A DNA stretch of 64,000 nt from Lachnospiraceae bacterium (GTDB lineage: Bacteria; Bacillota; Clostridia; Lachnospirales; Lachnospiraceae), in assembly GCA_016281335.1 (NCBI GenBank), contig JAEEIK010000082.1, forward strand, positions 1-64,000, written 5' to 3'. Below the pieces are notes generated by a model, which ran no database searches, was not told the DNA's origin, and worked only from the letters and a program-made list of their open reading frames with translations. Shown piece by piece: positions 7,680-15,726 of this stretch. The number at the start of each line of letters is the position of its first letter. Position 1 is the stretch's first letter. Both the position numbers and the translations under genes were made by a program.

Positions 7680-9431
7680 TTATTTAGCCTCATCAAAGTC
7701 GGCATTGCCGCCGGTCTGTGACTCGTATACTTCCCTATATATCTCATTGTTCTGCATCAGCTCTTCATGAGTGCCGAAACCATCCACCCTGCCCTCTTCC
7801 ATAACGATTATCCTGTCCGCATCCATAACGGAGGATATACGCTGGGCTATGATCAGTTTGGTCATGCCGGGCAGTTCTTCCCTGAAAGCGCGCCTTATCT
7901 TTGCATCGGTAGCCGTATCCACAGCCGAGGTGGAATCATCAAGTATCAGCACCTTCGGCTTCTTCATCAGGGCTCTTGCTATACAGAGTCTCTGCTTCTG
8001 TCCGCCGCTGACATTGGTACCGCCCTGCTCAATCTTAGTATTATATCCGTCCGGCATCTTCTCAATAAACTCATCGGCACAGGCCATACGACAGGCTTTT
8101 TTGCAGTCTTCTTCGCTGGCATCCGGATCTCCCCAGCGCAGGTTATCAAGTATGCTTCCCGAAAAGAGCACATTCTTCTGCAGCACCACGGAAACCTGAT
8201 CTCTTAATGCCTCCAGACTGTAATCTTTAACATTTCTGCCACCCACAGAAACACTTCCTTTATTCACGTCATAAAGCCTGCTTATCAGATTGACAAGACT
8301 GGTTTTTGCGGAACCCGTACCTCCGACTATGCCTATGGTCTCGCCGCTCTTTATATGCAGCGTCACATCCTTTATGACCGGTTCCCCGTTACCTGCCTTA
8401 TAAGAGAAATCAACATGGTCGAAATCTATGGAACCGTCTCTGACTTCTTTGACAGGATTCTCGGGATCAGTGATATCACTCTTTTCGTCAAGCACTTCAA
8501 CCACACGCTCAATGCTGGCGGAAGACATGCTGACCATTACGAAGATAAAGGATATCATCATAAGGCTCATCAGTATGTTCATGCAATAGGTGAGAAGGCT
8601 CATCAGATCACCGGTGGTAAGAAGCGTCTCTGCCGAGGTAACTATCATCTTCGCGCCTACCCAGCTTATACCGAGGATACAGGAATAAACCGTACACTGC
8701 ATTATGGGTCCGTTCAAGATGATATTGTTCTCAGCCTTCACGAACATCTGGTAGATATTTTCACAGGCCTTCTTAAACCTGTCATTTTCGTATTCTTCAC
8801 GGACATAAGCCTTCACAACTCTGATGGCGCTCACATTTTCCTGTACCGCCGCATTCAGCTCATCATATTTTCTGAATACCTGTCTGAAATATCTTGAAGC
8901 CCTTCTCATTATAAGGAAAAGGAAGAAGCCCAGGACTATCACGGCGATCAGATATATCGATGCTACCTTCGGTGAGATTATGAATGCCGCTACCATGGCA
9001 AATATCATGGAAAAGGGCGCCCTGAAGCACATACGCAGGATCATCTGGTATCCGTTCTGGATATTGGTCACATCGGTAGTAAGCCTGGTGATCAGACTTG
9101 CCGTTGAGAACTTATCTATGTTGGCAAAGGAATAGGTCTGGATATTGTCGAACATGGCTTTTCTCAGATTCTTTGAAAAACCGGTAGATGCTTTGGCTGC
9201 GAATACTCCGCCCAGTATACCTGAAAGCAGGCCTCCCAAAGCAAGGACTATCATCAATCCGCCCATGAGCCAGATATGTCGCATATCTCCCTTATCGATA
9301 CCGTCATCTACGATGGATGCCATGCATAAGGGTATGACTATCTCAAAGATCACCTCGAAGATCATGCAGATCGGGGTGAGTATCGAAGGAAGTTTATATT
9401 CTTTTACATGTGATAGTATCTTTTTTAACAT
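7680..9431 (-). CDS. ABC exporter subunit with degenerate ATPase residues
   Basis: This 583-residue half-transporter has an exporter domain (about 10-310) and an ATPase domain. Walker A reads GGTGSAKT, the signature is VSGGQ, and Walker B is VLILDDSTSAVD with Asp where the catalytic Glu normally stands. That substitution marks the non-canonical half of heterodimeric exporters. The start MLKKILSHVKEYKLPSIL matches the usual N-terminus of this group. The ATG at 9431 has no ribosome site: the -10 box ends only seven bases before it, so the message should be leaderless. The partner subunit and argC follow without gaps. Confidence 0.9.
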   Translation of the reverse strand: MLKKILSHVKEYKLPSILTPICMIFEVIFEIVIPLCMASIVDDGIDKGDMRHIWLMGGLMIVLALGGLLSGILGGVFAAKASTGFSKNLRKAMFDNIQTYSFANIDKFSTASLITRLTTDVTNIQNGYQMILRMCFRAPFSMIFAMVAAFIISPKVASIYLIAVIVLGFFLFLIMRRASRYFRQVFRKYDELNAAVQENVSAIRVVKAYVREEYENDRFKKACENIYQMFVKAENNIILNGPIMQCTVYSCILGISWVGAKMIVTSAETLLTTGDLMSLLTYCMNILMSLMMISFIFVMVSMSSASIERVVEVLDEKSDITDPENPVKEVRDGSIDFDHVDFSYKAGNGEPVIKDVTLHIKSGETIGIVGGTGSAKTSLVNLISRLYDVNKGSVSVGGRNVKDYSLEALRDQVSVVLQKNVLFSGSILDNLRWGDPDASEEDCKKACRMACADEFIEKMPDGYNTKIEQGGTNVSGGQKQRLCIARALMKKPKVLILDDSTSAVDTATDAKIRRAFREELPGMTKLIIAQRISSVMDADRIIVMEEGRVDGFGTHEELMQNNEIYREVYESQTGGNADFDEAK

Positions 9432-9438
9432 GAAAACT

Positions 9439-9467
9439 ATTCTAACGCCCTAGATGATGAGAGTCAA
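9439..9467 (-). promoter_or_regulatory. Promoter of the ABC exporter genes, leaderless layout
   Basis: TTGACT (9467-9462), a 17-bp spacer and TAGAAT (9444-9439) are read on the minus strand. Transcription should start about seven bases after the -10, at or next to the ATG at 9431. No Shine-Dalgarno sequence lies between. Confidence 0.82.
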
Positions 9468-9490
9468 CCACAAGTGCGGAATAATAGCAA

Positions 9491-11230
9491 TTATTGAGCA
9501 GCACGCCTGTTAAGCTCGGCCTGCATCTCATCCAGAAAAGCCTGCGGATCGCACTTTTCATAGTCTTTCATATAGTCTTCCCAATCGTTCTCAAAATCAT
9601 TGCTCATGACAAGCATCGGCAGCCACTGTCTTTTTACTTCGTTCATTTTCTCAAAAGCAGCTCCGCCTTTTGTAGCCCTGGTCATGCTGTTGGAATAGGA
9701 CCACATCGGGAACCAGGCCTGATTTTCTTCAACAACCGACGCTATCATCCCCGGATAACTCTTTACTCCATACTCCTCAAAGCATTTTGCTACGGGTTGC
9801 GGCAGGCTCTCAAGGAATTCCGAGGGCTGTTCATTCGGGAAATTGGCATTCTTCCCGTCATCACTGGTGCCGCCGTACTGGGGCATATAGCCATAGGCGC
9901 AGAGATGTTTTTTTCTGTATGCATCATCACCCACCATCGCTCTTATCTCATCGGTGCGGTAAAACACTCCGTCTTCATCCACCAGATAATCAACGCCCTC
10001 AACTCCCCAGAATCTCAGGTTATGAATATCCTGGTCCAGCATCGCATTGAGAAAAGAAAAAGCAAGTTCCGGATCCGCACAGGCCGTGGTGACCGCTATG
10101 CCGGAACTTACATTCATGGTGTCACCGTAGGTATGCCAGCGGTTTTCCATTCCTTTATCGATAGTTAATCCGAGAGGTATATAACCGCAGCCCAGTTTAT
10201 CAAGACCGTACTGGCGCTGCGCATCCACGGTGTCCTGGAAATTCCAGTACTGATCGCACATGCCGAGAACTACTCCGTCCGAGAGCTTTCCTAAGTATTC
10301 ATCATAATTCTGGGTTGCAAACTGAGGATCCAATATGCCCTTTTTATACTCTTCATTGAGTTTTTCGAAATAACGTTTTGCAGTCTCAGTAGTATTATAA
10401 TCAAGTATCTGCGGATTCTCCGGATCTGTCGTATGGTCCACCATTACCGTACCGTCATTGGGATAGCCGTCAAGGAACTGGGGCGCATTCTCGATACAGA
10501 AGAAATGACCTTTGTCACTGAGACAGGTATAGGGTATCAGTTTTCTCTCATTTCCCTCGGGATCGATATCCGTGGGATTAGCCTTGTAATAACGCTCCAG
10601 CAGATCAAAATATTCATCCAGTGTCTCTATCTTCGGATAAGAAGCCCATTCCAGCACCCTGGCCTGTATCCAGAAAGCCTCGTCATTGTGCATGGTTTCG
10701 GTAGATGCGCCTTTTGTCTTCTGGAAAACATTGCACCAGTATATATGCCCGTCCTCCTGACGGAATTCATTCCATTCATCTTCCGTATAATAGGCACTGA
10801 GATTTGGATAATTCCCGCTCTCAAGGTACTCATCCCAGGGAACCAGAACTCCTGCCTCATACAGAATGGGACAGCCGTCTCCTCCGTCTATCATGTCCGG
10901 AAGATCGGAATTGGCAATAAGGCTCTCCACGGCTTCCTCTTCGCTTACTCCGCTCTGTCCGGAAAGCCAGCTTTCCATCACACGCACGCCGGTCTTTCCG
11001 GCTATGATCTCCCGCACCTCATTATTGTCATTTATCTCAGGTCTGGGTTTCACTCCGAAGAAAGTGAAACTCGTGATCCCGTCAGGGGCCGGCGGCCTCA
11101 TCTCATAGGGAACGGAATTCCCCGTATCTGTGTTTACTTTATTATCTTGCCCGCAAGCAACAAGACTGCCCATGATAAATATCATGGACAGTCCCGTAAT
11201 GATAATTTTCTTTATTATTCTTTCTGTCAT
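9491..11230 (-). CDS. Extracellular solute-binding lipoprotein (second of the locus)
   Basis: This 579-residue secreted lipoprotein has a positively charged start, a hydrophobic segment and a lipobox GSLVAC with Cys near residue 26. The mature part begins acidic and Pro-rich (PYEMRPPAPDGITSF) and reads like the large sugar-binding proteins of the LipO type that accompany two-permease importers. It overlaps the permease stop by one base (TAATG), so it is the last gene of the importer operon. Having a second, larger binding protein besides the one at 13094-14425 suggests a second ligand or chain-length preference. The exact sugar cannot be read from sequence. Confidence 0.83.
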   Translation of the reverse strand: MTERIIKKIIITGLSMIFIMGSLVACGQDNKVNTDTGNSVPYEMRPPAPDGITSFTFFGVKPRPEINDNNEVREIIAGKTGVRVMESWLSGQSGVSEEEAVESLIANSDLPDMIDGGDGCPILYEAGVLVPWDEYLESGNYPNLSAYYTEDEWNEFRQEDGHIYWCNVFQKTKGASTETMHNDEAFWIQARVLEWASYPKIETLDEYFDLLERYYKANPTDIDPEGNERKLIPYTCLSDKGHFFCIENAPQFLDGYPNDGTVMVDHTTDPENPQILDYNTTETAKRYFEKLNEEYKKGILDPQFATQNYDEYLGKLSDGVVLGMCDQYWNFQDTVDAQRQYGLDKLGCGYIPLGLTIDKGMENRWHTYGDTMNVSSGIAVTTACADPELAFSFLNAMLDQDIHNLRFWGVEGVDYLVDEDGVFYRTDEIRAMVGDDAYRKKHLCAYGYMPQYGGTSDDGKNANFPNEQPSEFLESLPQPVAKCFEEYGVKSYPGMIASVVEENQAWFPMWSYSNSMTRATKGGAAFEKMNEVKRQWLPMLVMSNDFENDWEDYMKDYEKCDPQAFLDEMQAELNRRAAQ

Positions 11231-12096
11231 TAACCCTTTACGGCACCTGCGGTAAGACCTTCAACGATCTGGTTAGCGAAGATACAGTAAACTATGATCG
11301 TAGGGATGACCGCTATAACGATACCTGCAAACATCTGTGTATAGTTGGTACTGTGCGGTCCTACGAATTTTGTCAGTGACACGGGCAGTGTCTTTCTTTC
11401 ATCATCTGAGATGAATACCATTGCGAAGAGCAGCTCATTCCAGTTATTGACAAAGGACATAAGTCCGGTGACCATGAAACCTGTCTTTGCCAGAGGAAGA
11501 CCTACGGTAAAGAACAGCTTGGGTACTGAACATCCGTCAATGACTGCTGCTTCAAAAAGCTCGTTGGGTATACTCTCAAAGAAACCGGCCATGATGTATA
11601 TCGTGATCGGCAGTGAGAATGCCACATAAGGTATTATCAGTCCTAGCAGTGAGTTGGTCAGGCCCCACCTTGCGAACTGTGTGTACAGAGAGAAGAGCAC
11701 GCAGTGAATGGGGATCATCATACCTATCATAAAGTAAGTCAGAGCCAGTTTGCTCATCTTCCAGCGAAGTTTTGCGATAGCAAAAGCCGCCATGGAACCT
11801 ACAGCCAGTGAGATCAGAAGCGTACATGTAGAAACCACAAAGGAATTGAACATCGCATTTCCGAGATGTCCCTTGGTCCAGGCAAAGATGAAGTTGCCGA
11901 ATTCCATTCCCGTAGGAAGACTCCAGGGAGCACTCTTGAACTGCGAGTTGGGCTTCATTGCGGACATCACTATCCACAGAAGAGGCACGATATATACCAG
12001 AACAAGGAAGCTCAGGAGAACATATATCGCTATTTTTACCGCCTGTCGCTGGCCTTTATTCTTTTCGACCATGCTGTCATCAAAATCAACTTTCAT
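11230..12096 (-). CDS. Carbohydrate ABC transporter permease, MalG type
   Basis: This 288-residue inner-membrane permease has six predicted helices and the ATPase-contact (EAA) loop FEAAVIDGCSVPKLFFTVGLPLAKT. It ends in the short GLTAGAVKG tail usual for MalG-like subunits. It follows the MalF-type permease by 18 nt and is coupled to the second binding protein downstream. No ATPase gene is present; importers of this CUT1 class commonly borrow a shared MsmX/MsmK-type ATPase encoded elsewhere. Confidence 0.92.
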   Translation of the reverse strand: MKVDFDDSMVEKNKGQRQAVKIAIYVLLSFLVLVYIVPLLWIVMSAMKPNSQFKSAPWSLPTGMEFGNFIFAWTKGHLGNAMFNSFVVSTCTLLISLAVGSMAAFAIAKLRWKMSKLALTYFMIGMMIPIHCVLFSLYTQFARWGLTNSLLGLIIPYVAFSLPITIYIMAGFFESIPNELFEAAVIDGCSVPKLFFTVGLPLAKTGFMVTGLMSFVNNWNELLFAMVFISDDERKTLPVSLTKFVGPHSTNYTQMFAGIVIAVIPTIIVYCIFANQIVEGLTAGAVKG

Positions 12097-12114
12097 ATAT
12101 AAACTCCCCCTTAA

Positions 12115-13023
12115 TTACTCGTAGCTTTCAACCTTAACAAACTTGTTGATAAGGAATGTAACTATCAGACACATGAGTAACAGTACCATACCTACTGCAC
12201 AGGCATAACCGTATTTGTTGAATCTCAGACCCTGATCATAAATGACCGTTGCGATAACGTTTGCCTTACCGCCCTTTCCACGCATAGCCTCGGGGATCAT
12301 ACTGAAGATCAGATCGAAGAACTTCAGTGAACCGATGGCGTTGAGGCTCATGGCCGTTGCCATCATGGGCTTGATCAGAGGCAGGGTGATGCGGAAAAAT
12401 GCCTGAGTACGTGAGCAGCCGTCTATTGCCGCTGCTTCATATATATCTTTGCTGATGCCGGATATCTGTGCCATATACAGCATCATTGACTGTCCTACAT
12501 ACTGCCACAAAGCAACGAAGGATATCACGATGATGGGCAGGATGATGAAGCCCGAGGTATCGGAAAGCCACAATGTACCTTCGTTTGCATTCTCAAGCAT
12601 ACCCAGATTTTCCATGATCTTGTTCACGCCGTACTTGGGATGGAACACGAAATACCACAGAAGACCGAGAGCTGCAGAGCTCAGTACGCAGGGCAGGTAA
12701 TAAACATTCTTAAAGAAGTCGCGCCCCCTCTTTATATTGGTAAGCAGAGCTGCCAGTATAAGTCCGAAGAACAGCTGACTGATTATTGAGAAGATCATGA
12801 AGAAGATGGAGTTTTTAAACGCTATCTTCATATCCGGATCATCCGTAAATATCGTTATATAATTCTTCAATCCGACAAAGGTCGGTGCAGAATTCAGTTT
12901 GTAATCACAGAGTGAATAATAGAATGCCGTAATAATTGGCACTATAAGCACTGCAGAAAAGATTACAAAGGCCGGAGCCAGAAAAAGTATGATGTTGCTT
13001 TTCTTTCTTAGAAGCTTATCCAT
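12115..13023 (-). CDS. Carbohydrate ABC transporter permease, MalF type
   Basis: This 302-residue inner-membrane permease starts KSNIILFLAPAFVIFSAVLIVP, typical of CUT1 MalF-like subunits, and has the EAA loop YEAAAIDGCSRTQAFFRITLPLIKP. It forms the channel with the MalG-type subunit directly downstream. A strong stem-loop lies between it and the binding-protein gene upstream, as is common where the binding protein needs higher expression than the permeases. Confidence 0.92.
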   Translation of the reverse strand: MDKLLRKKSNIILFLAPAFVIFSAVLIVPIITAFYYSLCDYKLNSAPTFVGLKNYITIFTDDPDMKIAFKNSIFFMIFSIISQLFFGLILAALLTNIKRGRDFFKNVYYLPCVLSSAALGLLWYFVFHPKYGVNKIMENLGMLENANEGTLWLSDTSGFIILPIIVISFVALWQYVGQSMMLYMAQISGISKDIYEAAAIDGCSRTQAFFRITLPLIKPMMATAMSLNAIGSLKFFDLIFSMIPEAMRGKGGKANVIATVIYDQGLRFNKYGYACAVGMVLLLMCLIVTFLINKFVKVESYE

Positions 13024-13042
13024 AAATCCCCCTTAGCAAGAT

Positions 13043-13069
13043 GTCAGCACCCGACTTGCGGGTGCTGAC
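13043..13069 (-). promoter_or_regulatory. Intercistronic stem-loop between binding protein and permeases
   Basis: A perfect 11-bp stem (GTCAGCACCCG at 13043-13053 with its complement at 13059-13069) closes a 5-nt loop. No T run follows on the minus strand, so it fits an mRNA 3'-end stabiliser or partial terminator better than a full terminator. Confidence 0.75.
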
Positions 13070-13093
13070 CCAAAAACAACTTTCAGTTTTATC

Positions 13094-14425
13094 TTACTTC
13101 CAAACGTTATCCTCATAATACTTCTGGATAGGATCCAGAGCAGTAGCGGGATCTGTGCCCTTGAAGATATCTACGAAGCAGCTATCGAAGGTTGAACCTG
13201 CTTCAGAATCAACGAGTGATTCATTGTAGAATCCGAAGGTAGCGTTAGCGCTCTTGAATACGTTCATAACATAGCTCAGCTCGGGAGGAGCAACGTTCTC
13301 GTCATACTGAACCTTTGTTACAGGGATCTTACCACCCTGCTCAGCTGTGTACTTCTGAGCTGTATCATCTACGAAATACTTCATAAGTGCAACAGCAGCT
13401 TCAGGATTCTTGCTGTCTGCGCTCATAGCGATGGAGTCAGACTTAGCGATTACACGGTTAGGATCTGCGCTTGAACCGTCAACAGCGGGGAATGCAAATA
13501 CGCCGACCTTCTTCTCGAAACCGGGCTCGCAAGAACCGTTGATCTGGCCGATAGCCCATGAACCCTGGATAAGGATAGCAGCTTCGCCGTCATAGAATGC
13601 AGCGGTAGCGATATCGTTATCATCAGACTCAGCTGTAGGCTGGAAGTACTGGCTCAGCTCCTGGATCTGCTTTGCAGCGTTGATAACCTTTGCATCTTTC
13701 CAATCGGTCTTGTGATCCTTGACATCAGCAAGGTTGAGGCCGTTTCTGTCGCAAAGATAACCGGCTACCATTGACAGACACCATGCAGTACCTGCGGAAA
13801 TGGTGATAGGTGTTACACCGCTGTCTTTAAGCTTCTGGCAAGCGTCAAGCAGCTCGCTGTAAGTTGTAGGAACAGCTGCGCCTGCTTTTTCGAACATCTC
13901 GGTATTGTAGAATACACAAGCTGCTGCGATGTTAAGAGGTATAGCATAGATACCTGCGCCCTGTGTAGCTTCGTCACCGTAGGTACCGCCTGCGAATACA
14001 GCGTCTGATGTGAAGGTAGCCTTCCAGCCGTCTGCATTCAGATACTCGTCAAGCTTCTTAGCGATAGGCTTGTCAGTCTTGTCCTTCAGTACGTAATCGT
14101 TCAGGTTTGCACCGGGAGAAACGATGAATACGTCGGGGCAGTTGCCTGCCTGGATCTCAGCGTTAAGCTTGGTGTAGTACTCCTCAAGGTTTGTAGAAAC
14201 AACCTTTGCGTGATACTTGCCTTCATAATCCTTGTTGAAGCGCTCGATGGAATCCTTGTATCCCTTGGAGATAAGATCCTCGGTGGTCTCAAGGTCATCC
14301 CATACCATGAAGGTAACTTCCTGTACGCCGCCCGATGCGCCGCCATCGGTCTTGCCGCAGCCTGCCAGAGCCGTAAATGACATGATGGCAGTCATTGCGA
14401 GTCCTAAAACTCTTTTCATTTTCAT
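13094..14425 (-). CDS. Sugar ABC transporter substrate-binding lipoprotein
   Basis: This 443-residue family-1 extracellular binding protein has a signal peptide with lipobox ALAGC (Cys about 23). A Gly/Ser linker is followed by the two-lobe fold: VTFMVWDDLETTEDL at the start, NCPDVFIVSPGANL, then a GEAAILIQGSWAIGQI segment that is highly typical of the family. It is the first gene of the importer operon and has a good ribosome site (AGGAGGG). It lies downstream of the AraC-type regulator gene and a stretch of direct repeats that probably serve as the regulator's operator. Confidence 0.92.
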   Translation of the reverse strand: MKMKRVLGLAMTAIMSFTALAGCGKTDGGASGGVQEVTFMVWDDLETTEDLISKGYKDSIERFNKDYEGKYHAKVVSTNLEEYYTKLNAEIQAGNCPDVFIVSPGANLNDYVLKDKTDKPIAKKLDEYLNADGWKATFTSDAVFAGGTYGDEATQGAGIYAIPLNIAAACVFYNTEMFEKAGAAVPTTYSELLDACQKLKDSGVTPITISAGTAWCLSMVAGYLCDRNGLNLADVKDHKTDWKDAKVINAAKQIQELSQYFQPTAESDDNDIATAAFYDGEAAILIQGSWAIGQINGSCEPGFEKKVGVFAFPAVDGSSADPNRVIAKSDSIAMSADSKNPEAAVALMKYFVDDTAQKYTAEQGGKIPVTKVQYDENVAPPELSYVMNVFKSANATFGFYNESLVDSEAGSTFDSCFVDIFKGTDPATALDPIQKYYEDNVWK

Positions 14426-14486
14426 ATTATAAATCCCTCCTCTTTGCTTTTTTCCGGAACACGATTATCCCGGAATTTTTCGGCTG

Positions 14487-14492
14487 ATTATA
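14487..14492 (-). promoter_or_regulatory. Candidate -10 box of the sugar-importer operon
   Basis: TATAAT (minus strand) stands about 60 bases before the binding-protein ATG without a recognisable -35 hexamer at the right distance. That is expected for a promoter needing an activator such as the adjacent AraC-type response regulator. Confidence 0.55.
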
Positions 14493-14548
14493 TTCTACCT
14501 CAAGGAAAAAAATATGAAACGGACAAACTTTCACCAAATACCCGACAA

Positions 14549-14600
14549 ATTATGAATGAATTATGAATTATTATAGAATTGTGAATAAAAGCTTATGAAT
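14549..14600 (-). promoter_or_regulatory. Direct repeats, candidate operator for the AraC-type response regulator
   Basis: Four near-identical 9-mers occur on the plus strand: ATTATGAAT at 14549, ATTATGAAT at 14560, ATTGTGAAT at 14578 and CTTATGAAT at 14592. The first two are one helical turn apart. They lie upstream of the weak importer promoter and reach into the end of the regulator gene. Direct repeats are the usual target layout of AraC-type activators. Confidence 0.5.
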
Positions 14601-15726
14601 TATCCCTTCTGTACTTGGAAGGAGTGCAGCCCATCCTGTCGATGAATTTCTGCACAAAATAGTCACTGTCCTTGTAGCCTACCTCTTCGGCTATGAGGAT
14701 GATCTTCTTATCCGTCCCGGCAAGCATCTTTGCGGCTTCATGTATCCTCACATCCGTAAGGTAATCCTTAAAGGACTGACCGTATTTCTTCTTAAATATC
14801 TGTCCCAGATATGCGCTGTTGATAAAGAACTTCTGGCTCATCTCACGAAGGCTGATGTTTTCCGCATAACGGGCGTGGATCTCCTTTTCCACATCTCTTA
14901 AGACTCCCTGGGCAGCACGTCCTCTTAACTGAGTTATATATTCAGCGTATTCAAGGCAGAAATGCAGCAGATATTCCCCGGTTTCCCGGATCTTTCCCTC
15001 TTCCGGAGAGCTGTCGCTTATAAAACGCATAATCTCTTCCTGGTTTATCTCATCATCCTGTTCCGAAGCGATATGTATCAGCTGGAAAAGGAGGTAGGAT
15101 ATATTGAAATCAAAGGATTCCTTCGGTATCTCTTCTTCCCTTACCCTGTTTAAGAACTCCGATACCTGTCTTTTTATCTCATCCTTGTCGTTTTCTTCCA
15201 CTGCTTCAGCTATCCTGTCCATCTTTTCCTTGAACACGATATTCCTGCCCTGGCGGTTGTCGGAATCATAGGTTCCGATCAAAGCTGCTATGCTGTACTG
15301 GTCCTGAGCTGCCTGTTCGAGTTCGGAGATACGCTCTTCCTCCTCCTTAACCTTGGCATCCATCTGGCAGGCCTTACGCACGGCGGAGAGCAGTTCGTCT
15401 TTATCCACGGGCTTCACTATATAATCCACGCAGCCGTATCTTAATGCCTTCTGCACATAACCGAACTCGTCAAAGCCGCTCATCACTATAAAATAAGCAT
15501 CCGAAAGCCCTTCGTTTTTCACCCGTTCCAGCAGTTCCAGGCCGTCACAGCGCGGCATGCGTATATCGGTCACCACAAGATCTATCTTTTCTTTTTTTAT
15601 AAAATCCATGGCTTCAAGGCCGTTCTGCACACAGCCTGCCACCTCACAGCCCTCACTTTTCCAGTCGATCAGGAGTTTCAGCCCCTGAGTGATAACGGGT
15701 TCATCATCAACCAAAAGTACTCTCAT
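14593..15726 (-). CDS. Response regulator with AraC-type DNA-binding domain (YesN family)
   Basis: This 377-residue protein has an N-terminal receiver domain (1-120; phosphoacceptor Asp in VVTDIRMPR, Lys in YIVKPVDKDEL), a middle linker, and a C-terminal two-helix-turn-helix AraC domain (about 275-377; AYLGQIFKKKYGQSFKDYLTD-type motif and a YKDSDYFVQKF second helix). It overlaps the sensor kinase gene by four bases. The pair is of the YesM/YesN type that controls oligosaccharide importers in Firmicutes, and the importer genes follow directly. It most likely activates them through the repeats just downstream of its stop. Confidence 0.92.
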   Translation of the reverse strand: MRVLLVDDEPVITQGLKLLIDWKSEGCEVAGCVQNGLEAMDFIKKEKIDLVVTDIRMPRCDGLELLERVKNEGLSDAYFIVMSGFDEFGYVQKALRYGCVDYIVKPVDKDELLSAVRKACQMDAKVKEEEERISELEQAAQDQYSIAALIGTYDSDNRQGRNIVFKEKMDRIAEAVEENDKDEIKRQVSEFLNRVREEEIPKESFDFNISYLLFQLIHIASEQDDEINQEEIMRFISDSSPEEGKIRETGEYLLHFCLEYAEYITQLRGRAAQGVLRDVEKEIHARYAENISLREMSQKFFINSAYLGQIFKKKYGQSFKDYLTDVRIHEAAKMLAGTDKKIILIAEEVGYKDSDYFVQKFIDRMGCTPSKYRRDNS

